From the NCBI RefSeq assembly GCF_000026225.1, contig NC_011740.1, positions 682,001 through 746,000 on the forward strand: 64,000 nucleotides of DNA. The letters are read 5' to 3'. Both the position numbers and the translations under genes were made by a program. The stretch comes from Escherichia fergusonii ATCC 35469 (GTDB lineage Bacteria > Pseudomonadota > Gammaproteobacteria > Enterobacterales > Enterobacteriaceae). Positions 1 through 8,138 of this stretch are shown piece by piece; positions within the stretch are counted from its first letter, which is position 1, and each line of letters begins with the position of its first letter. Below the pieces are notes generated by a model. The model was given only the letters and a program-made list of their open reading frames with translations. It had not been told where the DNA came from and made no database searches.

Positions 1-1530
1 TCTCAGTACACCCAACTGGTTGCGCGCCGCGTGCGTGAACTGGGTGTTTACTGCGAACTGTGGGCGTGGGATGTGACAGAAGCACAAATTCGTGACTTCA
101 ATCCAAGCGGCATTATTCTTTCCGGCGGCCCGGAAAGCACCACCGAAGAAAACAGCCCGCGTGCGCCGCAGTATGTCTTTGAAGCAGGCGTACCGGTATT
201 CGGCATTTGCTATGGCATGCAGACCATGGCAATGCAGTTGGGCGGTCATGTTGAAGCCTCTAACGAACGTGAATTTGGCTATGCGCAGGTTGAAGTCGTA
301 AACGACAGCGCACTGGTTCGCGGTATCGAAGATGCTCTGACAGCAGACGGGAAACCTCTGCTCGATGTCTGGATGAGCCACGGCGATAAAGTTACCGCTA
401 TCCCGTCCGACTTCATCACCGTAGCCAGCACCGAAAGCTGCCCGTTCGCCATCATGGCTAACGAAGAAAAACGCTTCTATGGCGTACAGTTCCACCCGGA
501 AGTGACTCACACTCGCCAGGGTATGCGCATGCTGGAGCGTTTTGTGCGTGATATCTGCCAGTGTGAAGCCCTGTGGACGCCAGCGAAAATTATCGACGAT
601 GCTGTAGCCCGTATCCGCGAGCAGGTAGGCGACGATAAAGTGATCCTTGGCCTCTCTGGTGGCGTGGATTCCTCCGTAACCGCAATGCTGCTGCACCGCG
701 CAATCGGCAAAAACCTGACTTGCGTATTCGTCGACAACGGCCTGCTGCGTCTCAATGAAGCAGAGCAGGTTCTGGATATGTTTGGCGATCACTTTGGTCT
801 GAACATTGTTCACGTTCCGGCAGAAGATCGCTTCTTGTCAGCGCTGGCTGGTGAAAACGATCCGGAAGCAAAACGTAAAATCATCGGTCGCGTTTTCGTT
901 GAAGTATTCGATGAAGAAGCGCTGAAACTGGAAGATGTGAAGTGGCTGGCGCAGGGTACTATCTACCCTGATGTTATCGAATCTGCCGCATCTGCAACCG
1001 GTAAAGCGCACGTCATCAAATCTCACCACAACGTGGGCGGCCTGCCGAAAGAGATGAAGATGGGCCTGGTTGAACCGCTGAAAGAGCTGTTCAAAGACGA
1101 AGTGCGTAAGATTGGTCTGGAGCTGGGCCTGCCGTACGACATGCTGTACCGTCACCCGTTCCCGGGACCAGGCCTCGGCGTTCGTGTTCTGGGTGAAGTG
1201 AAGAAAGAGTACTGTGATCTGCTGCGCCGTGCTGACGCCATCTTTATTGAAGAACTGCGTAAAGCGGACCTGTACGACAAAGTCAGCCAGGCGTTCACCG
1301 TCTTCCTGCCAGTACGTTCCGTTGGTGTAATGGGCGATGGCCGTAAGTATGACTGGGTTGTCTCTCTGCGTGCTGTCGAAACCATCGACTTTATGACCGC
1401 ACATTGGGCGCATCTGCCGTACGATTTCCTCGGTCGCGTTTCCAACCGCATTATCAATGAAGTGAACGGTATTTCCCGCGTGGTGTATGACATCAGCGGC
1501 AAGCCGCCAGCAACTATTGAGTGGGAATGA
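1..1530 (+). CDS. guaA: GMP synthase (glutamine-hydrolysing), 5'-truncated by window edge
   Basis: Converts XMP, ATP and glutamine to GMP in the cytoplasm, the last step of guanine nucleotide synthesis. The reading frame is open from base 1, which encodes the Ser of the FGSQYTQ start region, so about 16 N-terminal codons lie outside the window; 509 residues remain of the usual 525. The N-terminal class I amidotransferase domain has the nucleophile Cys in GICYGMQ and the His/Glu pair in FHPEVTH. The ATP-pyrophosphatase domain follows with the P-loop LGLSGGVDSS, and the C-terminal dimerisation domain ends KPPATIEWE. In E. coli the gene is second in guaBA, whose promoter is not in the window. 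The 3' end of guaA is a known integration site for genomic islands; here it is intact, and the next gene is a convergent SUKH gene. Confidence 0.98.
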   Translation, partial: SQYTQLVARRVRELGVYCELWAWDVTEAQIRDFNPSGIILSGGPESTTEENSPRAPQYVFEAGVPVFGICYGMQTMAMQLGGHVEASNEREFGYAQVEVVNDSALVRGIEDALTADGKPLLDVWMSHGDKVTAIPSDFITVASTESCPFAIMANEEKRFYGVQFHPEVTHTRQGMRMLERFVRDICQCEALWTPAKIIDDAVARIREQVGDDKVILGLSGGVDSSVTAMLLHRAIGKNLTCVFVDNGLLRLNEAEQVLDMFGDHFGLNIVHVPAEDRFLSALAGENDPEAKRKIIGRVFVEVFDEEALKLEDVKWLAQGTIYPDVIESAASATGKAHVIKSHHNVGGLPKEMKMGLVEPLKELFKDEVRKIGLELGLPYDMLYRHPFPGPGLGVRVLGEVKKEYCDLLRRADAIFIEELRKADLYDKVSQAFTVFLPVRSVGVMGDGRKYDWVVSLRAVETIDFMTAHWAHLPYDFLGRVSNRIINEVNGISRVVYDISGKPPATIEWE

Positions 1531-1547
1531 TTTCCCGATAATTGATT

Positions 1548-1580
1548 AATGATCATGGCACAAGGATAAGTGCCATCATT
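1548..1580. terminator. Hairpin between guaA and the convergent SUKH gene
   Basis: AATGAT and GGCAC arms pair with GTGCC and ATCATT across an AAGGATAA loop, with CAT bulged in the left arm. There is no long U-tract on either strand, so this is a weak or Rho-assisted terminator candidate between two convergent genes. Confidence 0.4.
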
Positions 1581-1617
1581 AAATATTCTTCACATCTAAT
1601 TAAGATACTACTCTGAC

Positions 1618-2244
1618 TTAATACATCCATTTTTCCACCAACGCTTCACCTAATTTCTCGCGTAACATTTCTTCGTTATCTTCCTCACCATGCACTGTGA
1701 GCAGACATTTAAACATGACCAGGTCGAGATACTGACCAACATCACTAAACATTTGTGTCAGCATCGGTGGACAGTCGTGATCAAAGTACCAGACTTCGCC
1801 TGTTACCCGGTGAAAACACCACAAATTGCCATTCCCTAAATAGTCACCAAAAGCGATAAGTTGGTCGACAAGATTCCTCTGTTCATCACTATCAGAAAGA
1901 TCTTCCAGAAGATCTGTAATCCCTGGGTACGCGTCGATTAATGGTTCAATTGCCGCGTAAGGTGCCGGTTGCACACTGCAAAGCGTTTCCACCAGATCAA
2001 GAGCGCCAATGTGTTCATGATATGTGCGAAGTAATAGGGGAATGGTACACCCCAACCTTTGTTCGAGCGCATCAATTTCACTGGCGAGAACAGGGGTAAT
2101 GGGTGAGAGTCGGTTCCACTCTACACTCCAGGCAAGGGCACAGGCGCGCCACCAGTTAATACGTGCAAAAATATCCGTAAATTCTGGCCATACCAATGGT
2201 GGAATGTCACTTTCAGTTATTATGGCGTCAGATTTTGAGCTCAT
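1618..2244 (-). CDS. SMI1/KNR4 (SUKH) family protein, immunity-like
   Basis: 208-residue soluble protein without a signal peptide or membrane segment. Two stretches look like the SUKH (SMI1/KNR4) fold: a helix-turn pattern EIDALEQRLGCTIPLLLRTY near residues 56-76, matching the family's 'E..LG..LP..Y..' opening, and GNGNLWCFHRVTGEVWYFDH about two thirds along, matching the family's 'GDG..C.D...G.V..WDHD' strand pair. SUKH proteins commonly act as immunity proteins against polymorphic toxins, but no toxin, Rhs, VgrG or secretion gene is adjacent. It lies alone, convergent with guaA and behind the yfgI terminator. The ribosome-binding site is weak (AAGG about 11 bases before ATG). I recall no equivalent in K-12. 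The family assignment is good, but an immunity function here is inference only. Confidence 0.85.
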   Translation of the reverse strand: MSSKSDAIITESDIPPLVWPEFTDIFARINWWRACALAWSVEWNRLSPITPVLASEIDALEQRLGCTIPLLLRTYHEHIGALDLVETLCSVQPAPYAAIEPLIDAYPGITDLLEDLSDSDEQRNLVDQLIAFGDYLGNGNLWCFHRVTGEVWYFDHDCPPMLTQMFSDVGQYLDLVMFKCLLTVHGEEDNEEMLREKLGEALVEKWMY

Positions 2245-2290
2245 ATCAAGATTGACCTTATTTAAATCGAGTACAGGAATCTGTTTTTTT

Positions 2291-2325
2291 AATGAAAAAG
2301 CCCAAACTGCAGGCAGTTTGGGCTT
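2291..2325 (-). terminator. Rho-independent terminator of yfgI
   Basis: Perfect 13-base arms AAGCCCAAACTGC / GCAGTTTGGGCTT with a 2-base loop. On the minus strand the stem is followed by TTTTTCATT, a proper U-tract just past the yfgI stop. It separates yfgI from the SUKH gene downstream. Confidence 0.9.
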
Positions 2326-2349
2326 GACTTAATCATACATCGCAAAAGT

Positions 2350-2898
2350 TTAATTAAACCAGCTATCTGACTTCTCGGCTTTGTTCTCTTCTGCTTTGCC
2401 TACGCTTTTGAGTAAATCGCGACCGCCCTCGGACATGTTTCGATTTGCATCAGCTTCCGACTGCACAACGTCGGTATGCGCAGCTGAACGTTTGAGCTCT
2501 TGATCGATGAATTCGTTCTCGCGTTTAACTCGCGCTTCTTCCCTTGCCAGAGCCAGTTTTTGTTTCTGGATCTCTAAGCTTCGAAGTTCATCTTCATAGC
2601 CTTGATCACGTTTTTTATCTTTGCTTGCTTCAGCATCCAGTTTGTCCTGACGAGCCTGGCGTTCTGCTGCCGCAGCAGCAGCTTTTTTATTCGCTGCTGC
2701 CTGGGCGTTAGCACGCCGTTGCTTCTCTTGCTGGATCTCCCTGTTGCGTTGCGCTACCCATTCGTCATGCTCTTTTTTCGCTTCATTTTTACCTTGCTGT
2801 TCAGCTTCTGCGACAGCAGAAAGTTGATCCTGTAATGAAGCGGCAAAAACAGTGCTACTAAGCGTAGATAGAATGGCGCATAGCAAAATTTTCTTCAT
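2350..2898 (-). CDS. yfgI: YfgI, exported Lys/Glu/Ala-rich coiled-coil protein
   Basis: 182 residues. It starts MKKILLCAILSTLSSTVFA, a clear Sec signal peptide with cleavage expected around residue 19, so the protein is probably periplasmic. The mature part is almost entirely charged helix (EAEQQGKNEAKKE, repeated KKAAAAA and EEARVKRENE), predicting a long coiled coil. In K-12 the gene is described as linked to nalidixic acid resistance, with no established mechanism. It sits 15 bases downstream of the lipoprotein gene yfgH on the same strand and is probably cotranscribed with it. A strong terminator follows. A G-rich ribosome-binding site (CAGGGGGGTGTC) precedes the ATG. Confidence 0.9.
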   Translation of the reverse strand: MKKILLCAILSTLSSTVFAASLQDQLSAVAEAEQQGKNEAKKEHDEWVAQRNREIQQEKQRRANAQAAANKKAAAAAAERQARQDKLDAEASKDKKRDQGYEDELRSLEIQKQKLALAREEARVKRENEFIDQELKRSAAHTDVVQSEADANRNMSEGGRDLLKSVGKAEENKAEKSDSWFN

Positions 2899-2913
2899 GA
2901 CACCCCCCTGATA

Positions 2914-3429
2914 TTATTTCTTCTCAGGGCATTGCGCGTTTGGCTGAATGCGGGTTTCATTGTAAGCGGTAGAGATGACCACCGCCAAACCAGTGGTGAA
3001 CTGGCACTGTTTCCCTACCTGAGTTGAGGTATATACTTTTTTGCCTTCTTTATAGGTTAAGGAAACACCTTCAACTAACACTTTGTCATCAACCATGGAA
3101 CCTGCCGCCGCACCAGCTGCACCGCCAGCAACAGCGCCTGTGGTGGTGTTCAGTGTGCTACGAGAACCGACGTTGTGGCCAGCTACGCCGCCAGCGACAG
3201 CACCCAATACCGCACCGAACGTCTGTGCAGCTTGTTTATTTTTCGTATTATCCACCGCAACTTTTGCTGGCAGAACGGAAATAATATTAACCGTCTTAGT
3301 CTCTTGTTTAGAGTTTAACTGATCGGTCTGATAGACATCGGCCGCATGTTCATCGGCATTTGACTGACACCCGGTAAGAGCAATAGAAGCCATAATTGCT
3401 ACAGGTAATAAACATTTTTTAAAATTCAT
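2914..3429 (-). CDS. yfgH: YfgH, glycine-zipper outer-membrane lipoprotein
   Basis: 171 residues from the ATG at 3429, preceded by AAGGAATAGTG; an upstream extension in frame (to 3477) lacks a ribosome-binding site and would bury the signal peptide. The lipobox LTGC places the lipidated Cys at residue 21 and Gln at +2, favouring outer-membrane sorting. A glycine-zipper segment (GAVLGAVAGGVAGHNVG, then GAVAGGAAGAAAGS) resembles the Rickettsia 17-kDa antigen/SlyB type 2TM domain. A C-terminal domain follows, with Cys in QCQFTT and QCPEKK. Upstream of yfgI in a probable two-gene unit. The function is not established. Confidence 0.93.
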   Translation of the reverse strand: MNFKKCLLPVAIMASIALTGCQSNADEHAADVYQTDQLNSKQETKTVNIISVLPAKVAVDNTKNKQAAQTFGAVLGAVAGGVAGHNVGSRSTLNTTTGAVAGGAAGAAAGSMVDDKVLVEGVSLTYKEGKKVYTSTQVGKQCQFTTGLAVVISTAYNETRIQPNAQCPEKK

Positions 3430-3738
3430 CACTATTCCTTGTTGTGTGTATTGAGAAAACAGCCTATTTAAGATCATCGCAATTAAAAAGTAAATCGAGT
3501 GCGTAGAAACAAGAAAAGAAAATTAATAATTATATTTTTGGTGAATGTAATGATGAATAATATATGATTTATTATATACATTTAATGTATAAATTTTTCC
3601 TAATTAACTAATCTTTATATGATTCAGTGTATATTACATATATACCCACATCATCTAAGGTTAACTGCAAATACAGACAGGAAAATATCAGCATCAGACG
3701 TTATGCTGTTTAGAAGTTATCGCAAGGTAATAAACACG
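3430..3738. other. AT-rich gene-free stretch upstream of yfgH
   Basis: About 300 bases with long A/T runs (TATATGATTTATTATATACA and similar) from about 3500 to 3640. It should hold the yfgH promoter and is a plausible H-NS-bound, curved region. I see no conserved ORF; plus-strand open frames here run antisense into yfgG. Confidence 0.5.
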
Positions 3739-3930
3739 TTAGCGTTGAGTATGGGAACTGCTGGAGAGAGTGGATTGTTGTGCTTCCTTTTTGTCCTGAT
3801 GATGATGCCAGGCGCCGACGGAAGAGTAGATGAAGCGACCAAAGAAGAAGATAAAGCTGATAAGCAGTACGATACGGGTCATGCGACTGTTAAATCGATG
3901 TCGTTTTCGTAAACTGGTGGGCTGGCTCAC
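3739..3930 (-). CDS. yfgG: YfgG, small single-pass membrane protein
   Basis: 63 residues, as in K-12. It has a basic N-terminus (RKRHRFNSRMTR), then one hydrophobic segment (IVLLISFIFFFGRFIYS, about residues 20-36) and a His/Lys-rich tail (HHHQDKKEAQQ), suggesting an inner-membrane protein with a periplasmic C-terminus by the positive-inside rule. The start codon is GTG, preceded by AAGGAA at 7 bases. K-12 YfgG has been linked to nickel and cobalt stress; the histidines fit metal binding but that is inference. Divergent from pdeF across a 351-base intergenic region. Confidence 0.92.
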   Translation of the reverse strand: MSQPTSLRKRHRFNSRMTRIVLLISFIFFFGRFIYSSVGAWHHHQDKKEAQQSTLSSSSHTQR

Positions 3931-4281
3931 AACGGGTTCCTTCGGTTAAACCCCAAAAAATGGGCGATACTTACATTAAGGCATACTGCTCAGAAATGGT
4001 CAATTCTTACGATTGTAAAAATATGTCAGCGCTTTCATTCGTAAATGTTATGAGAAATAGAATATTATTTGCATTAATAATGAGTTATTGATAACAGCAA
4101 AAAATAAACGTAATAAATGATTAATGGTGACCAAATAATTTGATATATATCAATTGATGCTTCAGAGTGAGCACTAAAATTGTCACCTCATTTGTGATGT
4201 TTATCATTACTATAATCTTAAGTCAGGTGGGATGCCTGTCTGTAAACACCCTCAGGGGAGAGGGGTTTCTACTGAGCATCT
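3931..4281. other. Divergent regulatory region yfgG / pdeF
   Basis: 351 bases without a gene, AT-rich. It contains the FNR box at 4140-4153 and a TAAAAT -10 element at 4175-4180 for pdeF, and must also hold the yfgG promoter. A second -10-like TATAAT lies at 4211-4216. Confidence 0.6.
4140..4153 (+). promoter_or_regulatory. FNR binding site of pdeF
   Basis: TTGATATATATCAA is a perfect match to the FNR consensus TTGAT-N4-ATCAA. A TAAAAT -10 element at 4175-4180 implies a start near 4187, which centres the box at about -41, the class II activating position. Anaerobic FNR-dependent expression of yfgF is known in E. coli and the site seen here agrees. Confidence 0.88.
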
Positions 4282-6531
4282 ATGAAACTGAATGCCAAAT
4301 ATATAAAATTCCGAGATAAATGGTGGGCACTTCCGCTTATTCTTCCGTGTTTTTTACTTCCTTTATTAGCTAGCGCAAATAGTTACACTCATATTAGTTC
4401 TGGTAACGTAACACTCTTTTACTTGCCTTTGGCATTAATGATTAGCCTGATGTTATTTTTTGGTTGGGGTGCATTGCCAGGCATCATATTATCGATATTT
4501 TTGCGTAAATATCATGATGTTGGCTTATATGAAACACTGACTATATCAGCCAATTTTGTGCTCATTATTGTGCTAAGTTGGGGCGGATATCGGGTGTTTG
4601 TTCCCCGCCGGAGTCACATTTCACATGGCAATGCGCAACTTCTCTTTCAGCGGCTTTTCTGGCAGGTTTTTTGCCCGGCAGTCTTGTTTTTGTTGCTTTT
4701 CCAGTTTGCTTCTTTTGTCGGATTGTATGGCAGTCGCTCCAGCCAGATTGGCATAATGCCTTTTAATATTAGTACATTAATAAATTTTCAGTCACTGCTG
4801 GTGGGCAATCTGGTCGGTGTTCCACTTTGCTACGTTATTATTCGTATTTTACGTAACCCATTGCATATATTTGGCTATTATTCTCAGCTAAAACAACAGG
4901 TTGACAGAAAGGTCAGCAAAAAGGAATTTGTCTTGTGGTTAATGGTATTGACTGCATTGATGACTTTGCTCTGTATGCCATTGAATACCCGCAGTTCAAT
5001 TTTCAGCACCAATTACACCTTATCGCTGCTTCTACCGGTGATGTTGTGGGGAGCGATGCGTTATGGCTACCGATTGATCTCACTGATATGGGCGGCGGTT
5101 CTGATTATCGGTATTCATAATCACAAAAGTTATATGCCGTGGTATGCAGGATACGATGTTCAGTTGGCGATTACTTCTTCGAGCTATCTGGTATTTTCTT
5201 TTATTATTAATTACATGGCAGTACTTGCTACCCGGCAGCGGGCGGTGGTAAACCGCATTCGCCGCCTGGCTTATTTCGATCCTGTAGTCCATTTGCCCAA
5301 TATTCGTTCCCTTAATCGCACTTTGGCGAGTGCTCCCTGGTCGGTTATTTGTTACTTGCGCGTACCTGGCATGGAAATGTTAGTAAAAAACTACGGCATC
5401 ATGTTGCGTATTCAGTACAAGCAGAATATTTCCCACTGGCTCGCACCGATGCTGGAGAAAGATGAATATGTTTACCAGTTGTCGGGTAATGATCTCGCAT
5501 TACGTCTGAATACAGAAGGCCACCAGGAGCGTATTGAAGCGATAGATAAGCACCTGAAAAATTTCCGCTTTATGTGGGACGGAATGCCACTCCAGCCACA
5601 AATCGGTATCAGTTATTGTTATGTACGTTCGCCAGTTAACCATATCTATTTATTACTTGGTGAATTAAGTACTGTCGCAGAGCTCTCTATCGCGACAAAT
5701 GCGCCAGAAAGTATGCAACGTCGCGGCGCGATGCATGTACAAAGAGACCTGAAAGATAAAGTAGCGATGATGAACCGTCTGCAACAGGCGCTTGAGCATG
5801 ACCGTTTTTGCCTGATGGCGCAGCCGATTGTTGGTGTGCGGGGGGATGTTTATCACGAAATTTTGCTGCGTATGGAAGATGACGCTAACGGCAGGATCAA
5901 TCCGGATATTTTCCTTCCAGTTGCCCACGAGTTCGGTTTGTCTTCCGCAATTGATCTATGGGTGATTGAACATACTCTGCAGTTTATGGCCGTAAACCGG
6001 GAGAAGATCCCGGCGCAGCGCTATGCGATTAACTTATCTCCAACATCTGTGTGTCGCCAGCGTTTACCGGAAGAGGTCAGGCATTTGTTGACCAAATACC
6101 AAATCGAAGCATGGCAGCTTATTTTCGAGGTTACCGAAAGTAATGCACTGACAAATATGGAACAGGCGCAAAACACCTTATTACAGTTGCAGGAACTAGG
6201 CTGTCGAATAGCCATTGATGATTTCGGTACAGGTTATGCCAGTTACGCACGGCTGAAAAACGTGAATGCCGATATTATGAAAATTGATGGTAGTTTTATC
6301 CGTAATATTGTCTCTAACAGCCTCGATTACCAGATTGTGGCATCGATCTGCCATCTTGCACGAATGAAAAAAATGCAGGTGGTTGCTGAATATGTAGAAA
6401 ATGAAGAGATCCATCAGGCGGCATTGTCGCTGGGAATCGATTATTTTCAGGGTAATTTCTTTGGTGAGGCGAAACCGCTAAACGAAATTGTTGCGCAGAA
6501 TGAGCAGCTAAAGAAATGCGTCAATCAATGA
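4282..6531 (+). CDS. pdeF: Cyclic-di-GMP phosphodiesterase PdeF (YfgF), MASE1-degenerate GGDEF-EAL
   Basis: 749 residues. The first 320 or so form a MASE1-type sensor with about eight to ten hydrophobic segments. A degenerate GGDEF domain follows: the signature position reads SGNDL, so cyclase activity is not expected. The C-terminal EAL domain (from about 490) keeps the catalytic residues: EILLR (EAL motif variant), NLSP, DDFGTGYAS, KIDGSFI and VVAEYVE. It hydrolyses c-di-GMP to pGpG at the inner membrane. K-12 YfgF is known as an anaerobic phosphodiesterase affecting the cell surface and oxidative stress response. Transcription from a class II FNR promoter is supported by the perfect FNR box upstream. 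Convergent with ppx, with a shared hairpin between. Confidence 0.95.
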   Translation: MKLNAKYIKFRDKWWALPLILPCFLLPLLASANSYTHISSGNVTLFYLPLALMISLMLFFGWGALPGIILSIFLRKYHDVGLYETLTISANFVLIIVLSWGGYRVFVPRRSHISHGNAQLLFQRLFWQVFCPAVLFLLLFQFASFVGLYGSRSSQIGIMPFNISTLINFQSLLVGNLVGVPLCYVIIRILRNPLHIFGYYSQLKQQVDRKVSKKEFVLWLMVLTALMTLLCMPLNTRSSIFSTNYTLSLLLPVMLWGAMRYGYRLISLIWAAVLIIGIHNHKSYMPWYAGYDVQLAITSSSYLVFSFIINYMAVLATRQRAVVNRIRRLAYFDPVVHLPNIRSLNRTLASAPWSVICYLRVPGMEMLVKNYGIMLRIQYKQNISHWLAPMLEKDEYVYQLSGNDLALRLNTEGHQERIEAIDKHLKNFRFMWDGMPLQPQIGISYCYVRSPVNHIYLLLGELSTVAELSIATNAPESMQRRGAMHVQRDLKDKVAMMNRLQQALEHDRFCLMAQPIVGVRGDVYHEILLRMEDDANGRINPDIFLPVAHEFGLSSAIDLWVIEHTLQFMAVNREKIPAQRYAINLSPTSVCRQRLPEEVRHLLTKYQIEAWQLIFEVTESNALTNMEQAQNTLLQLQELGCRIAIDDFGTGYASYARLKNVNADIMKIDGSFIRNIVSNSLDYQIVASICHLARMKKMQVVAEYVENEEIHQAALSLGIDYFQGNFFGEAKPLNEIVAQNEQLKKCVNQ

Positions 6532-6551
6532 ATCAAAACGCGTAATAAGGC

Positions 6552-6574
6552 TGGCCCGATGTGAAATCGGGCCA
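6552..6574. terminator. Bidirectional hairpin between pdeF and ppx
   Basis: Perfect 9-base arms TGGCCCGAT / ATCGGGCCA with a GTGAA loop in the 70-base gap between convergent pdeF and ppx. There is no clear U-tract. Confidence 0.6.
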
Positions 6575-6601
6575 CTTGTATCTCTTATGCTGTAACGCAC
6601 A

Positions 6602-8134
6602 TTATTTAGATATACCTTCTTCTTCAATCTTAAGTCGCCAGCCAGTGACTGAACTCCAGTACTCTTGCTCTTTTTCCAGATCCAACAATACCAGCGCATT
6701 CTGACTAAACCAGTCGTGGGGAAAGCGTAATGTCCAGTGGTTGTCATCTGTAATTAGTGTCAGTGTAGGCGGAGTGGTCGTCGCCTGACGCTGATTATTC
6801 AGCAACACACCAAGGCGCAGTAGCTGAATTAGCGGTAAATACTGTTTCTTCTTAAATAAGGTAAACCGGGGAAGATCGTCGAGCTTAATCGCTTTTCGAT
6901 GATAGCGCACAAGGGTTGCCATCATCATTTGTTGTTCCTGATTAAACCCAGGTAAATCGCTGTTTTGCAAGATATAAGCTGAATGGCGATGCAAACCGCT
7001 GTGGTTAATATTCAGGCCAACTTCATGGAGCATAGCTGCCCAGCGTAACAACGCTTCAAGTTGCGGATGTGCAAGCTTAGGTTGCTGTGATTGCCACTGC
7101 TCATACATATGCATAGTGGTATCAAGAACACGGCGGGCTTGATCGCTGTCGATATGGTACTGATTCGCCAGGCTACTGGCGGTGCGGCTGCGCACATCCT
7201 GATGACGAAATCGGCCTTCCATTTCGTACAACACACCTTCGCGCAGGGCTCCGTCAGAAAGTCGCAATTCGCGAATGGCTAACGCATCAAACACCCCACA
7301 AAGTATCGCCAGGCCAGGTACAAATACCGCCTTACGCTCTTCAGATAATCCAGGCAAACTCAAGGCGGCAAAGTTGCGGTGCTTCAGGACTTCTTTCACC
7401 AATTTGTCGAGCCGTTCCTGGGTGATGATCCCATCGTCCTCGCCCATTTCGATAAGCACTTCATGGGCAGCTTTAATCGTTCCCGAGGCACCAAGCGCTA
7501 CATTCCAGCCTTGAATGCGGAATTGCCAGGTGAGATTCTCCAGCTTTTGCACTGCAGCCATTCGCGCCCGCTGAAAATTCTCTTTATTAATGACGCCGCC
7601 AGGAAAATAGAGTTGTGCAAAACTCACACAGCCCATACGACGGCTTTCAACCAGAATCGGTTCGAAGTCTTCGCCGATGACCAGTTCTGTCGACCCACCT
7701 CCGATATCAATCACCAGCTTGCGGCCTTTTTCTGGTTGTGTGTGTTCCACACCCATAAAAATCAGACGCGCCTCTTCGTTGCCGGAGATGATCTCAATTG
7801 GGTAGGGGATGACTTTCTCCGCTCGCTTCAAAAAAATGGTCGCATTCTGCGCCTGACGTAATGTATGTGTTCCCACAATACAAACGCTGGAGGGAGAAAA
7901 ACCTTGCAAACGTTCAGCAAACAGTGACAAGCAATTTAAACCACGCTCCATCGCTTCTTCGCTGAGCATGTTATCTTCACCAAGACCATCAGCCAGGTGG
8001 ACGCGCTGTTTCAGGCGACCAATAATTTGCATTGCGCCATCGACCACACGGGCAATGACCATATGAAAACTGTTTGATCCCAGGTCGACAGCGGCAAATT
8101 CCTGCGGTCGTGGTGATTTATCATGTATTGGCAT
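6602..8134 (-). CDS. ppx: Exopolyphosphatase
   Basis: 510 residues from the ATG at 8134 (MPIHDKSPRPQEF); a longer open frame overlaps ppk and is not used. It removes terminal phosphate from long-chain polyphosphate and belongs to the GppA/Ppx ASKHA family. Nucleotide-binding phosphate loops are AAVDLGSNSFHMV near the N-terminus and DIGGGSTELV around residue 143. The C-terminal half has the HD-like all-helical region (AMLHEVGLNINHSG). Four bases downstream of ppk, so the two form one operon in which synthesis and degradation enzymes are coupled. The C-terminus ends KIEEEGISK, slightly shorter than the K-12 tail I recall (about 513 residues); the catalytic part is unaffected. Confidence 0.97.
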   Translation of the reverse strand: MPIHDKSPRPQEFAAVDLGSNSFHMVIARVVDGAMQIIGRLKQRVHLADGLGEDNMLSEEAMERGLNCLSLFAERLQGFSPSSVCIVGTHTLRQAQNATIFLKRAEKVIPYPIEIISGNEEARLIFMGVEHTQPEKGRKLVIDIGGGSTELVIGEDFEPILVESRRMGCVSFAQLYFPGGVINKENFQRARMAAVQKLENLTWQFRIQGWNVALGASGTIKAAHEVLIEMGEDDGIITQERLDKLVKEVLKHRNFAALSLPGLSEERKAVFVPGLAILCGVFDALAIRELRLSDGALREGVLYEMEGRFRHQDVRSRTASSLANQYHIDSDQARRVLDTTMHMYEQWQSQQPKLAHPQLEALLRWAAMLHEVGLNINHSGLHRHSAYILQNSDLPGFNQEQQMMMATLVRYHRKAIKLDDLPRFTLFKKKQYLPLIQLLRLGVLLNNQRQATTTPPTLTLITDDNHWTLRFPHDWFSQNALVLLDLEKEQEYWSSVTGWRLKIEEEGISK

Positions 8135-8138
8135 AGGG

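Noticed and set aside
838..1413. 191-residue ORF antisense to guaA
   Set aside because: Shadow of the well-conserved guaA frame; no ribosome-binding site and no recognisable domain.
1516..1620. Genomic-island att repeat at the guaA 3' end
   Set aside because: No second copy of GAGTGGGAATGA or integrase gene was seen in the window, so no island can be called.
3619..3912. 97-residue plus-strand ORF upstream of pdeF
   Set aside because: Runs antisense to yfgG, whose small membrane protein is recognised, and has unremarkable composition.
7379..7861. 160-residue ORF opposite ppx
   Set aside because: Complement of the ppx reading frame; no independent support.
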